64,000 bases of DNA from Melastoma dodecandrum (lineage: Eukaryota > Streptophyta > Magnoliopsida > Myrtales > Melastomataceae), in contig JARUPY010000164.1 in the NCBI GenBank assembly GCA_029817715.1, forward strand, positions 1,182,001 through 1,246,000. The letters are read 5' to 3'. A program made the translations under genes and the position numbers. Numbering within the stretch: position 1 is the stretch's first letter; every line of letters begins with the position of its first letter. The notes beneath the pieces were generated by a model, which saw only the letters and a program-made list of their open reading frames with translations, made no database searches and had not been told where the DNA came from. Below are positions 11,060 to 22,920 of this stretch, piece after piece.

Positions 11060-12420
11060 CGCACATCCAATTTAGCACGACTAGTCTTATCCCTGCGCAA
11101 CGGAAGCCCTTTCTTTTATTATCTAGCATTCTTTAGCGATAACACACCCTTCATTAGAACTCAATGGTACAACTCTCAATTATTTCACTTACGCCCCTTT
11201 ACAAGCCTTATGTTACAAGGGTAAAACTTCTTATCAAGTAAATCACCCTGTGGGCGTCGAAACTCGCCTTCGAGCCCGACCAACCATTGAAACACACAAC
11301 GGAAGCCTTTGTTTTGTATCTAGCATTTCCTTTGAGAAATAACTCAACCTTTATTAGAACTAGGAAATGTACAACTCTCAAAACTCCTTGCCTATGCCCC
11401 TTTACAAGCCTTCTTATAGGGGTCATAGCTGTTCACTAAGCTATACAACCATTTCCAAGGGGTACCACAAGTAACCGCCCTCTAATACCGTTTAGGTTTC
11501 ACCCTTACACATGTCATGCGCCCCTTACAAGTGTTGTGACTGTCCAAGAGGAATCTACCCGGGGAACACGCCCTTTCACCAACATCACCCTCTCAAGGGT
11601 CAAATTTTTTCATACGCGGCCCATCATAGAGTAACGCGTCCATTGCGCGTACCTCTTCACGAACCTTCTTCATGAGACAGCCCACGAGCATCTCTCAAGC
11701 ATCTACGCCTGAGTATCCTGGTGTTGTTGCGGCTCATGCCCAAGCATCACTGTCCGAGCACCGGTTCGAACCTCACTTGATCCGTCAAGTATCAACGAAC
11801 GCACCAGTGTTCGTTGTTGTCCATGCGCTCCAACTAATGGACATTATTTAAGCAACCTCGCTCAAATATTTGTAGACGACGGGCATCGCCCTGGTCTTGT
11901 CCCCGTGACACCTTCTTATAGGGGTTTGTGGCCTTTCACCAATCAGTACAATAAGTCTTAAGGGTTGTGTCACTTGAATATATAACCACTCTTTAATGAC
12001 CTTTGTGGTCGCATCATTTCTCAATCTATACGCTCCTTACAAGTGTTGCATCCGCCCATAGATGTCCCTTCACCAAGAGATACGTCTAATCCCTCATTGG
12101 CTTACGCGTACCTCTTCACAATCATGCCCTTTCACGAATCTCCTCTTCGACCTTTTATGTTCGTGTTCACTTCACGAACATTGCTCATAGGACTGGCCAT
12201 GAGCATCCCTCAAGCGTCCACGCCTGAGTATCCTGGTCACGTGCTCTTCGTGCGCATCTTCGTTATCCGATTACCGAATCGAACTCTCGCTTGATCCGTC
12301 AAGAATCCACGAATGCACCCATGTTTGTCATAATCCATACGCTTCGACTCATAGACGTTGCCTAAGCAGCCTTGCTTAAACATCTGTAGATGGCGAGCAT
12401 CGACCATCATCTTCTAACCG
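11060..12420 (-). repeat. Duplicated LTR/5' block next to gag E
   Basis: A non-coding block on the 5' side of gag E, probably its leader and LTR. It contains two nested duplications. The first is 11085-11235 against 11290-11430 (offset about 200 bp; both with AACGGAAGCC, ATCTAGCATT and CCCCTTTACAAGCCTT). The second is 11686-11890 against 12201-12400 (offset about 515 bp; both with CGCCTGAGTATCCTGG and TTGATCCGTCAAG). The LTR edges were not resolved. Confidence 0.5.
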
Positions 12421-13205
12421 TAATAGTTTCAAAGCAAAATTCACATAATGGCAATCCCAAATGAGATAAAATCAAAATATAAATATCTTAGCTTAATGGG
12501 AATGATATTCACAAACAATTAATGGGCTAGTATGGTACCAAAAACGACGTTGGGATTTTTGAAATTCACTTGCCTGATAAACCCAATTTGGGTTTCTACT
12601 TTGCATATGGGCCGCACAGCCCGAAATGAGTAAACTGAAAACCTAAATACTTCTGATTATAAAACGAATAACATACTAAAAGATGAAAGGTTTTGGCCAA
12701 GTGCAAATAATGATTTGAAAATTTAAATTGGGTATTTCCACAAAAACAAGAATGAAACAGGGTACACTTTTCAAAAATCTTCGAGCACACAATCCATGGG
12801 CGCGTTCGAGTTTCCTTGGCACATTCTTTTCCGCTTGTGCTCCGTCTATGATTATTACTCGACTTTGACCCGGGTTCGGCTTGTGGAAATCGGATTTGGG
12901 GTTATACAAAGAAAAATAATAAATGCGACTCCAATTTTTCCAATAAAGCTGGGGTCCTCTTTCATAGATCATTCGTAAAAAGGAGACTCTACAAAAACAT
13001 TATTACTTTGGAAAAATGTTGGTGGAAAGATAAGATTTGCGACACTTGTGAAAAGTATAGGAGAGTTATTTTAGACAGAACCGAAGCATGTTAGAAAATT
13101 TGAACCGTCTCATCGAAATATTTACTCGGGTCCTCCAAATCAGTGAATGACTGAAGTTTTTGTTTTTCAATGTAATATTGTGAGGCGCTAATGTTAAAGA
13201 TCTAA
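12421..13205. other. Unassigned spacer
   Basis: No supported gene. Short open frames here have no recognisable motif, and no repeat boundaries were found. Confidence 0.4.
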
Positions 13206-13529
13206 TGCTGTGTTTGATTTAAGGATTTGAGTAAGGAATGTAATGAATTAATAATCTTATTTATTTTTTCGATGACTACTTCATTTTATTTCATTCATTT
13301 CCTTTTCATTCTTTTTAAAATTTTGAAGATGAATAAAATTCATGGGCATTCCGTAACTCATGACAGGGAATGCGTATTCATTTCCTCATTCTCTTCCCTT
13401 CTTCTCCTCCTCTTCATCATCAAATTAAACACACCATTTTTTTAAAAGGAATTCACTTTCTAATCACTATATTTTCCCCATTCTCGTTCCAATCCATTCA
13501 AAAATTCATTCCGAAAATCAAACGGGCTA
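13206..13529. mobile_element. PIF/Harbinger-like MITE
   Basis: A 324-bp non-coding element. Its ends form an imperfect terminal inverted repeat: TGCTGTGTTTGATTT at the left, and the right end reads TAGCCCGTTTGATTT on the other strand (12 of 15 matching). It is flanked on both sides by the trinucleotide TAA (13203-13205 and 13530-13532), the target duplication expected of PIF/Harbinger (Tourist-type) MITEs. The interior is AT-rich and has no transposase. It lies about 540 bp upstream of the start codon at 14069. Confidence 0.6.
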
Positions 13530-13929
13530 TAAGTAAGATAAAAATTCATGCAAAAGCGTGTTGTGGTAAAATTTGCTTACTACTACTGCATAGAAATCAC
13601 GAAGGAATATGAAATTCCTCGTTAATATGTGCCAAATTGTCAAAAATTTACAAGGAATAGGAATTGACGAAGGTTGAGGATTGTGAAGTGGTTAGAATAA
13701 GTTTGATGGGAGCAAAGCCAGACAGATAAGTGAGAAGAAGTGTTTAATGGTTGTCTTTGTCGATGGACGGCACAAATATAATTGGCCATAGGATTAAAGG
13801 ACCTTTGTATTCTAAAAGTACAAATATATATATTTATTATATTTTGTCTTTAAATACATATACGTAATTTTATATAATTCTTAATGACGATTTTCTTAAT
13901 AAGGAATAGAAATATAAAAGTACCATTAA

Positions 13930-14068
13930 GGTGAATATGGGCCGAACATTGTACAAAGCCCATATAACGCTGCCGAGATCGAAATAATATTTTGAGTAAA
14001 AGTGGGGTCTAGGGTTTTGGCGGGGGGCGGCGGGGGGTGGGGGGGGGGGGCGTGGGCGTTCAGAGGGG
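13930..14068 (+). promoter_or_regulatory. Promoter and 5'UTR of the 14069 gene
   Basis: TGGGCC at 13938-13943 and GCCCA at 13958-13962 are site II-type elements, frequent in promoters of plant ribosome-biogenesis and growth genes. CATATAAC overlaps the second one and could act as a TATA element. A run of guanines at about 14022-14052 follows and could form a G-quadruplex close to the start codon. Confidence 0.5.
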
Positions 14069-15381
14069 ATGTCGAACGTTGTCGAGGATTACTCGTCGGA
14101 TGCTCCCGAAGAATTCACGGCCGAGCAGGTTCGATTTATTTTGATTTTTTGAATTGATTTCACGATTTTGATTGTTGGGTTTGTAATTTTCTTTTCTTTC
14201 GGTTGCAGGGAGTGAAGCTCGACCAAGAAATTAGTAGGATACAGAGGGATAACAAGGCCAGGTGGGTGTTTTTCGTTGTTCTTTGGTTTATGTAATACAA
14301 TGGGTTTGGGGATGATCTTGTTCTCAGATCCGGAGGAGTGACTGAATGATTTGGATGGATTTTTACTTGTTTTTTACTATGGGTTATGATATTACGTGGT
14401 TATTAAGCCCACATACTTGTGGTTATGCGGCAGCTCGGAAACTTTTTGGTTCAGGATTGGCCCATACCATGTCTTGAGTAATAAATGTGGTTTTCTCATG
14501 GTCAGTCGTGAGGGAATCTCTCACTGGAGTGTCCAGTATGCTATCTGTGTCCTGAGATGTATCTTCTGTGTTGGGTAATAAAGGGATCTTTACGTGGAGA
14601 AAAAATGGCTTGCATTTTCTTCTTCAATACGAAGTTATTGATTTTGTCTACATTTAGCATTGCTGATACCTGTCCAGAATTCAGCCAGCAGAATGATTTT
14701 CATGAGCCCTCACATATTCATTGTTTACTTTGCTGCTTAATTTAGAGTGACCCGAGAAGGTAAAGAACGAAGGAGATTGTGGGCTCAGAGGAAAGCTAAG
14801 GAGCCTTCTGAAAATGATAAAGTGAAAGAGAATCCAGTGCCACCGGAAACTGAAGACCAGGAAGATGAGAGCAAGTCATTGGCCAGGAGGGGAATGCTTC
14901 CTACCGAAGTTGTTAATTTCCTTGCAACCCGGGAGAAGTATGATTTTCTCTTTTTATCCTTTATTTCCTGCTCTGTTTTGTGATTATTCTCAGGTCTTAC
15001 CATGGTGGATCTCTGTCTCACAGGCGAGTTTTCTTTTCGGACTCTGAGGATGAAAAGCCTGAGGTGAAACCTAAAAGAAGAATAAAGAAGGGTAAAGGAT
15101 CAAGGTGAGTCACCTTCTTGTAAACATGAAGGATTTTGCAGTTATTTTGCAGTTATTTTCTCTGTTGAATTGCACGGCATGCCGTTTTTTAACGATTTAT
15201 ATTAATCTCTATATGCAGGCCAGGAACGGTTGTATTAAGCGACATTCTGCCACCTCCATGTGTACATAGTTCCCTGGAATTTTTGAAGAACAGAAAAATG
15301 CAGGTTGCCAGGTCATCTGCTGTGTTGGACAACTCGAATCTGGCTCTGCGTTTACTTTCTGCTTCTGGCGTTTTATGTTGA
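14069..15381 (+). CDS. Charged, probably nucleolar protein (NOL7-like?), five exons
   Basis: Exons at 14069-14128, 14209-14261, 14746-14937, 15024-15104 and 15219-15381 join in phase through GT-AG introns to 549 bases, 182 residues. The protein starts MSNVVEDYSSDAPEEFTAEQ. It has a charged helix (GKERRRLWAQRKAKE), a conserved-looking core LARRGMLPTEVVNFLATREK, an acidic and basic stretch (FFSDSEDEK, then KPKRRIKKGKGSR) that looks like a nuclear or nucleolar signal, and a C-terminus with SSLEFLKNRKMQVARSSAVL. The FLKNR and small-residue helix recall the C-terminal domain of NOL7, a ribosome-biogenesis factor, but that match is made by eye and is weak. The lesion-free exons indicate a live gene. 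The gypsy element at 15544 sits 162 bp after the stop codon, in or near its 3'UTR. Confidence 0.75.
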
Positions 15382-15538
15382 TTAGGCTTGCTTGTCCCAT
15401 TATGATGTAGCCATGCCCATGCAGTTAGAAGTTTTGGATTGTCAGCAGTTGTGAAATACCATAGTGCTGCCATTTCAAGTGGTGATTGTTCAGGTTACGT
15501 TGATATCAGTACTATATACTTGAACTTGGGGAAGTAGG

Positions 15539-15543
15539 AGTTG
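15539..15543. repeat. Target-site duplication AGTTG (left copy)
   Basis: AGTTG here and at 21065-21069 flank the gypsy element 15544-21064 exactly. The sequence outside is continuous with the 3' region of the 14069 gene. Confidence 0.85.
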
Positions 15544-15955
15544 TGATACGGGGACGACAAAGAATAGATGATTCCAATACCGAAAGGGAAGGGGGACGTC
15601 ACTACGAAATGGAGTGACGTGGGGTATGGACGGAAGGTTGTGTATGGGGGTGCGACTGGAATGATGGAAAAGGAAGGGTTGAGATCAACCTCCATAGATA
15701 CAGATTCACCACCGTGAAAAAAGACTCGATAGACTCGTTTGACCGTGGATACAGAGACATTACCACCACCGGTTAAATGCTCTACTCAATCTGTACTTGG
15801 AATCTACCAAATGAAGAGCAAGGTTAAAGGAAAATCCACTCACTTCGGACAGAAAGACAAAAGTCTAATCTAGGTTGAGGCCTCCACCAAGTGATGTTGG
15901 TTGAGATGTGGGCGAAGCGGCGGATGCGGGTGAAACGACAACCGTCCTTGTATCA
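15544..15955 (-). mobile_element. 3' LTR of gypsy element C (internally deleted)
   Basis: Begins TGATACGGGGACGAC and ends ACAACCGTCCTTGTATCA, matching both ends of the 829-bp 5' LTR (20236-21064), but is only 412 bp long. It lacks a segment of about 300-350 bp that carries the TATA region, and a smaller one of about 45 bp bounded by a GGATA repeat. A polypurine tract on the minus strand (15956-15965, AAGGGGAGAA) abuts the inner edge. Confidence 0.85.
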
Positions 15956-15965
15956 TTCTCCCCTT

Positions 15966-18900
15966 GTTGAAGAGAGTTTGTCCTCAAACTCATTGGATCA
16001 TCGTCTTCGAACGGGATGAGGTTCTTCACATTGAAACTGGCAGAGACCCCATACTCTTCTGGGAGATCAACCTTGTAGGCGTTGTCGTTGATGCGCTTGA
16101 TGATCTTGAACGGTCATTTTGCTCGAGGCATTAGCATCTTCTTCCTCTTTTCGGTGAATCGTTCCTTCCTCAGATGAACCCACACTAAGTCTCCTGGCTG
16201 AAAGGCCTTCGTTGTCTTTCCGGGATTTGCTCTATCCTGATATCGAAGATTATCTTTCTCGATCTGAGCACGAATCTTCTCATGGAGCAATCTCATTTCC
16301 TTAGCGCGCTCTTCGGCATCTCGGCTGACTGTCTTCGCACTTGGTAAAGGCATTAGATCGACAGGAATCACAGGATTCAGGCCATAGACTACCTCAAAGG
16401 GTGATGACTTGGTTGTTGAACTCAGTGCTATGTTGTGGGCGAACTCAATATGAGCAAGCTTCACATCCCAATCCTTCTGGTTCTTCGAGACCAATGTTTG
16501 AAGAATTGCAGCCATGGTTCGATTAACAACCTCTGTCTCTCTTTCGGTTTGCGGATGATACGTCGTGCTAAAGACGAGCTTAGTTCCTAATTTGTGCCAC
16601 AACGTCTTCCAAAAGTACCTTAGGAACTTTACATCACAATCTGATACGATCAACTTAGGTACTCCATGCAACCTCAACACTTCTCGAAAATATAAATCCG
16701 CTACGTTGGTTGCATCGTCTGTCTTTTGGCATGGAATGAAGTGTGCCATCTTCGAGAATCTATCGACCACAACCATGATCGAATCATTCCTCCGCTGCGT
16801 CCTGAGCAGCCTCAACTCAAAATCCATACTCACATGTTCCCTTGGTCGCTCAGGAACTGAAAGTGGGGTATACAATCCTTGGGGTTGGACTCAGCTCTTC
16901 GCCCGGTGGCAGATAACACATCTCGAGATAAGACTCATCACTTGCTTCTCCATTTGAGCCAATAGAAATTCTCCTGAAGCATCGACAATGTCTTGTCGAC
17001 GTCAAAATGTCTGGCGATTCCTCCTCTATGGACTCCTCGAATGAGTAGCTTTCGCGTCGAACTCCTGGGTATGCACAACTTAGAGTCGTGAAAGAGAAAT
17101 CCATTCACCTGATGGATTCGATCAATTGCCTGAGTGCTGCATTGGGCGAAGTCACCTCCAAAATCTTCGCCGCCCTTATATGGATTCTTCAGGTACTCAA
17201 AACCAATGAGCTTGGTCTCTAGTATGGACAGGTAAACCATCTTCCTCGAAAGGGCGTCAACAACTATACTCTTCACTCCTAGTTTATGCTTGAGCACGAA
17301 AGTGAAAGATTGAAAGAACTCTACCCATTTGGCATGTCGCCGCTGAGTTTGTGCTGACCATTGATGTACTTGAGAGCTTCATGATCAGCGTGTAGCACGA
17401 ACTCTCTAGGCAGCTGGTAGTGGCTCCACGTCCCTAAAACTCTTACGATAATTAGGAACTCCTTGTCGTACGTCGAGTAGTTGAGTTTCGCACTATTGAG
17501 TTTTTCGCTGAAGTAAGCGATGGGTCTCCCTTCCTACATCAACACTCCTCCTAATCCAACTCCGGATGCGTCGCATTCGACTTTGAACATCCTCGCAAAG
17601 TCAGGTAAGGCGAGAACAGGTGCTTCGCTTAGACACTCGTTCAGTCGCTCGAAACTAGCTTGTGCGGCTGAAGTCCACTCAAACTTCTCTCCTTTTAGAC
17701 ACTCAGTGAGAGGGCTGCGATCGAGCTGAAACCTCGAATGAATCTCCTGTAAAACGACGCTAAGCCATGGAAGCTACGAACGTTGTCGAAACTCCTTGGC
17801 TCTGGCCACTCCCTAATTGCTTCGATCTTGCTTTTATCAACCTTGATTCCTTCGCTTGACACTACAAATCCAAGGAATACTACACTGGGTTGGAAGAACT
17901 CACATTTCTTGAGATTTCTGTACAGCTTCTCGTCGTGAAGTGTGCGAAACACTATGCGAAGGTGCTCAATATGCTCGTCAAGACTACAGCTGTAGATGAG
18001 AATGTCATCGAAGTAGACAACTACGAACTTTCCCATGAGTGGTCGCAATACATGGGTCATTAGTCGTATGAACGTGCTAGACGCGTTCAACAAACCAAAG
18101 GATATCACCAACCATTCGTACAGCCCGTACTTGGTTTTGAAGATCGTCTTACACTCGTCACCTTTCTTCATTCGGATCTGGTGGTAGCCACTTCGCAAGT
18201 CTACTTTTGAAAACAGCTACGGTCCATGCAACTCATCTAACATGTCATGTAGTCAAGGAATAGAAGTACTATACTTCACCATTAGCTTGTTGATCGCTCT
18301 ACTGTCCACGCACATTCTCCATGTGCCATCCTTCTTCGGTACCAATATAGTTGGAACTGAATAAGGGCTCAAGCTCTCTCCTACCAAGCCTTTCTCCAGT
18401 AACTCATCGACCTGCCTTTGAAGTTCTTTCGCTTCCTCGGGATTGCATCGATAAGCTAGTCGGTTGGGTAAGGAGGCTCTTGGAAGCAAATCAATCTGGT
18501 GTTGGATGCTTCGCAAGGGTGGTAGTTCAACTGGTAACTCCTCTGGGAACACATCCTTCAACTCTTTGATTAAAGTTTTCGCACGTGGATGTTCCAACGA
18601 TTGATCCTGGGTTGCTTCGACCAGAACCAAAATGTAAACATCTTTGCTTTCGCGCATCGCCCGAATCAACTCCATTCGCTTGATCACTTGAGCAGGCGAC
18701 TGGTTGATAGGTGCTTCACCTGGTTGGGTGCTTAATGGCATCAAAGTGATCTTCTTTTCGTCGACGCTAATGGAATAAGTATTACGATACTCGTCATGTT
18801 ATGCACGTCAATCGAATTGCCATGGTCTTCCTAGGAGCAAATGGCACGCATCCATTGGAATCACATCGCAGATAACTTCATCCTCGTAGCTTTTCCCAAT

Positions 18901-19300
18901 CGAGAAAGGGACTCACTCTTGTTGCATCACACGAACATCATTGTCCTAGCTTAGCCATTGAAGGCGATAAGAATGAGGATGTGGTGCTACAAGCAACTTG
19001 AGCTTTTCTATCACGGTTTTAGAGATCGCGTCGGTGCAACTTTCGCAGTCTACAATCACCAAACAAACTTTATCCTTAACGGTACACCTGGTATGAAAGA
19101 TGCACTCACGTTGGTTTTCCACGTGAACTGGTGTTCCGTTCAAGGCCTTACGGACGACTAGCAACTCTCCTTCATCCGGATACTCCTCGGTTTCTTCTTG
19201 ATCCCAAATAGGATCGACGTTATCATCTAGTCCTCTTCTCCATAAGACAACTCCTTGACGACTACATTTCTTTTTGAGGGACAATTAGACGTCATGTGTC
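15966..19300 (-). mobile_element. Gypsy element C: pol (protease, RT, RNase H, integrase)
   Basis: Minus-strand pol in several frames. From N to C: a protease-region frame at 18946-19284 (VIVDCESCTDA in place of the active site); the RT N-terminal part at 18253-18744 (KDVFPEELP, LPNRLAYRCNPEEAKELQ, KKDGTWRMCVDSRAINK); the RT core at 17695-18198 with the intact catalytic YFDD motif; RNase H at about 17300-17690; and the integrase at 16114-16875 (MDFELRLLRTQRRNDSIMVVVDRFSKMAHF, HPQTERETEVVNR). The last ends in a stop before PFKIIKRINDNAYKVDLPEE. The final codons overlap the polypurine tract. The integrase aspartate and glutamate neighbourhoods (SDCD, TERETE) are altered, and stops divide the frame, so it is inactive. 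The layout fits a chromovirus, perhaps CRM-like. Confidence 0.85.
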
Positions 19301-20210
19301 ATATCCCTTGGCATTTGAAACAATGACACACAAGATCTCGCTCTGTCTTTTTAGCTTCAGGCCTAGTAGTCGATAGTGGAGTTTTCCTTGACATCGTCAA
19401 CTGTGACTTTGCCTGGGAGCTACTCTCCTTGTTGAAAGGTGGAGCCTTAACAAATGAGCGGGTACTTGACTTCCTTGCTTGCAGCTGCTCAACCTTGTGG
19501 GCAAGCGCTCGAACATCGTCAAACGACCAATATTGCTGGAGCACTACAGCATCCGCAATCTGTGTCTTACGTCCTCGAAGATACGTAGCAATAGTTTGCT
19601 CGGGGGCATCTTGGACATCACACTGCAGGAAGAGTTTTTCAAACTCCCTCGTATACTTCGACACCATTGAGACTCGTTGAAGCGACTACAACTTGAGATA
19701 GAGATATCGCCGAGAGTGCTCAGGAGAATGTCTCTTAGTCATAGCCCTTCTCATTTCTTACCACGTCCGGATCTTATCACGTCATTCTCTGCAGCATTGA
19801 TGATCGGTGTTCTCCGACTATAGGTTGGCGTACTTTTTTAACCGTATCGCTGCTATCTTAACTTTTCGATCCTCGGGCACCTCCACGTAATCGAAGATAC
19901 GTTCGATCGTATGCATCCAATCAATGAATTCATTAGGTTCAAGGTTTCCCTCAAATTCTGGAATTTGGACACTAATCGTTTGGGCAAACCTTTCGGATCG
20001 CCGATTTTCTAGTGACGAATCTCGTTGAGAAACATCACGACATGGATTCTCTTCTTCGCCGCTGTCTCATCAACTGCGGGAAGGCGATCCATTATGGGTT
20101 CGCAACGATTGAAGTTGTTGCTGAAGATCAGCGATCTGCTGCTCAAGTCAAGCAACATGTGCTTCCAGCCATTGACAACCGTGGATTGTACAACAACCTT
20201 GTGTGCACGG
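19299..20210 (-). mobile_element. Gypsy element C: gag remnant
   Basis: The 19299-19667 frame starts MVSKYTREFEKLFLQCDV, a standard gag motif (YTREFEKL). It has EQTIATYLRG and VRALAHKVEQLQ, and ends in a partial zinc knuckle (CHCFKCQGI). The N-terminal part (19700-20210) survives in pieces with stops. Together they are the capsid and nucleocapsid region of element C. Confidence 0.75.
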
Positions 20211-20221
20211 TAAAACCTTGC

Positions 20222-20233
20222 GCTCTGATACCA
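20222..20233 (-). other. Primer-binding site of element C (initiator tRNA-Met)
   Basis: On the minus strand the bases read TGGTATCAGAGC, the standard complement to the 3' end of plant initiator methionine tRNA. It lies two bases inside the 5' LTR. Confidence 0.9.
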
Positions 20234-20235
20234 AG

Positions 20236-21064
20236 AGATACAGGGACGACAAGGAATAGATGATTCCAATACCGAAAGGGAAGGGGGACATCACTAAAGT
20301 GCGGAATGGAGTGACGTGGGGTATAGACGGAAGGTTGTGTATGTGGTTGCGGCTGGAATGATGAAAACGGAAGGGTTGAGATCAATCTCAACAGATACAG
20401 ATTCACCACCGTGAAAGAAGACTCGATAGACTTGTTTGGCCATGGATAGACACCACCACGAACAAGACAAGGGTGAGGAACAACGCGGAGGATACAGATA
20501 CATCACCACCGGTTGAACGCTCTACTCAATCTGCACTTGGAATCCACCAAATGAAGAACGAGGTTGAAGGAGAATCCATTCACTTCGGATAGGAAGACAA
20601 AAGTCTAATCTGGGTTGAAAAGTCTGAATGATCTGCTTTTTCAACTCTTACAATGCAAGGAATTATATAGACTGCCCATGGAAAGACAATAAATGAAACA
20701 AAATAAAATATAAGGGAAATAAAATAAAGGATATGATCAGAAAATGAGGAAATGAAATATATTATGTCATCCCGGTAAGATTTGAAAAGATAATGGAGCA
20801 AGATCTGAAATATATTATGTCCTCCCGACAAGAGTCCTCCCACCTCTTGGTGTGCAAGTTGTCAGACCTGAGCCGTCAGATCGTAACCGTCCTTTAGGCT
20901 GCTCGTTGGATGGTTGCCCTTCGTCGCCTGAGAGTCATGTCACTCGGTGCTCCTTTCGCCTCGTTTACTCGATGACCAGCAGATTGAGGCTTCCAGTAAG
21001 CGCTATTGGTTGAGCTACGGGCGAAGCGACGAATGCGGGTGAAGCGACAACCGTCCTTGTATCA
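20236..21064 (-). mobile_element. 5' LTR of gypsy element C
   Basis: 829 bp; its plus strand runs from AGATACAGGGACGAC (the first base mutated from T) to CCGTCCTTGTATCA. On the minus strand it carries a TATA element in GGCAGTCTATATAATTCC (about 20660-20680). A solo relative stands at 5500-6299. The outer end is followed by AGTTG, the right target duplication. Confidence 0.9.
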
Positions 21065-21069
21065 AGTTG

Positions 21070-22620
21070 TCCATGCATGATTTTTATGGGTTTCTTCACG
21101 TAGGCTGCTCCACCTTGAATGGCGAACAAGCTGAAAGGCAATGGAGCACATTTTTTGTTATATCAGTCCCCATTTTGTGTTCAACAAGAAGGTGAATATC
21201 TACTTTCGCTGATTCTTTTATACAACCGTATTTGGAATGCAGCGACAAATCCTGTCATCAATATATGCTAGAAAACCTAATAGTGAACTTGTGAATGGCT
21301 CATCTCTAAATAGTACCAGCTTTATGGATGACAATAAGCTTCCTCTTTATAACAATTAGCTCACCGTGCCGATTCTACTGGGATTTGTTCAATTAACTCT
21401 ATCTATTTATGCTGACAAAAATTAGGGATGGAGAAATATCGCATAGAGAATATGGAGAGTTGTTTACTTAGCGTAACTACAGTCGATCCCAAGTTTTCCT
21501 CACAATTAAATAGCTACTTACACAAGGAAAATGAGGGACAGAGAAGTTTGGGTGATACAACATAGAGAATGTGGCTTAAATTGTGCCAACGGAACAATAC
21601 GCTTACACTTTCTCCCGAAAAGTTGCGTACAGGGCAAGAAGTGTATAGATCTCCTTTCAATCCGTTCATGTCTGGAGAAATTCTCTCATTCGATACTTCC
21701 ATGACAAGCACATTATTTGGAGGGAGGCTGTAATTCACCATGGAAAAAAACCCGCATTAGTATTCTTACTCTATTAATTACCAATAAAAATTCAGGATTG
21801 ACAGAATTCACAAAAAAGGTCCGCTAAAAAATCATGACATCTTCCAAGCTCGTAAATTGAAGCATAACGAAAAGCAAGGATTAATTGAGGTGAAGCCTGG
21901 AAGCATAACAAAACCTGGCGGAAGGCACGGACTAAAAATCTGGCACTCAAGGGAAAAATACAAAAATAAAGAGCGAAACCCACCACGAATAATGCTGGCG
22001 TCATCTATTCGATAATTCCCATGATGTTATTAAGGCACGGGCAATTTGGAATGTCGTTCTACTAAATCCTTCATCTAAAGTAGCACGACCAGGTAGGACT
22101 GTGATGTACCTCATAGTTTTAATCATATAGCCTCCTTTTCATCGTACTATAGTATTTATTGTCTTTTTTAAGCTTCTTTTCAATTTAACGTCCAACGCTC
22201 TTTGCTGCTTTAACCGAAGTTTCCCAATGTCATATTGTTAGATCTTTCTAGCCATCATTGCTCTACGTGAAAAATTCACCTTCATATCCTGCTTGGCAAT
22301 TTTTAACATTGTCATTAGATTAGTCAATTTTTTATTAACTATTATTTACAACAATAAAATGACATGACGTAAATACACACACTAATAGTACCTTCAGAAC
22401 ATTGCATTAGAACCTTATGACCTCCTTAACAGAGCTGTAACTCCTCTAGAGACAAGTTTGAAGCCAACTATTATTACAATATTAGTGTAAATTGGACTTT
22501 CAACTACTAATAAAACTTAGGAATAAACGGTTAGGTATTACGTGATTCACAAAACCCTAGTTTGCACTAGAACCAAATGCGAACTGCCTTAAAAAATATT
22601 TGATATGAAGAAGTCTGATT
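21070..22620. other. Unassigned region right of element C
   Basis: Continues the DNA into which element C inserted, so it was once adjacent to the 3' end of the 14069 gene. Minus-strand open frames of 75 and 70 residues (21514-21741 and 21792-22004) match nothing I recognise. The 21730-21780 stretch has a TTTTTTTCCATGG word like the copia tail at 7425, too little for a call. Confidence 0.3.
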
Positions 22621-22920
22621 AATAATATGGACTGTAGTCCTTCGAGGTTCGTGCAGTACCGGAAGATTGATGTAGAACCTTAATGTTTATGCACAAAGTC
22701 TCTACAAGTATAATCAAATGAAGCTTGATCTCAAAGGTCCATGCCAAACTTGGAACGTATTTGTAGTAGCGGATGGTTGATGCATAACTTTGATGGTTTC
22801 AACACTACAAAGCAGTGTTCAGCCTAAACTCTAGAACTTGAGAGGTTATTGTAAAGATAGGAGTTTGACGTAGAACCTTAGCGGTTCTTACCCAAATTAA
22901 TTATTGTTTTTTGATCCACC
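22620..22920. repeat. Decayed copia LTR fragment
   Basis: Shares ordered phrases with the copia LTR at 46009-46617 and the fragment at 30290-30650: AAGCTTGAT, TTGTAGTAGCGGATGGTTGATGCA, CTTGAGAGGTTA and GTTCTTACCCAAATTAATTATTG. No coding sequence is attached. Confidence 0.4.

Noticed and set aside
18351..19680. Plus-strand frames over the pol and gag of element C
   Set aside because: Antisense shadows of well-recognised RT and gag domains.
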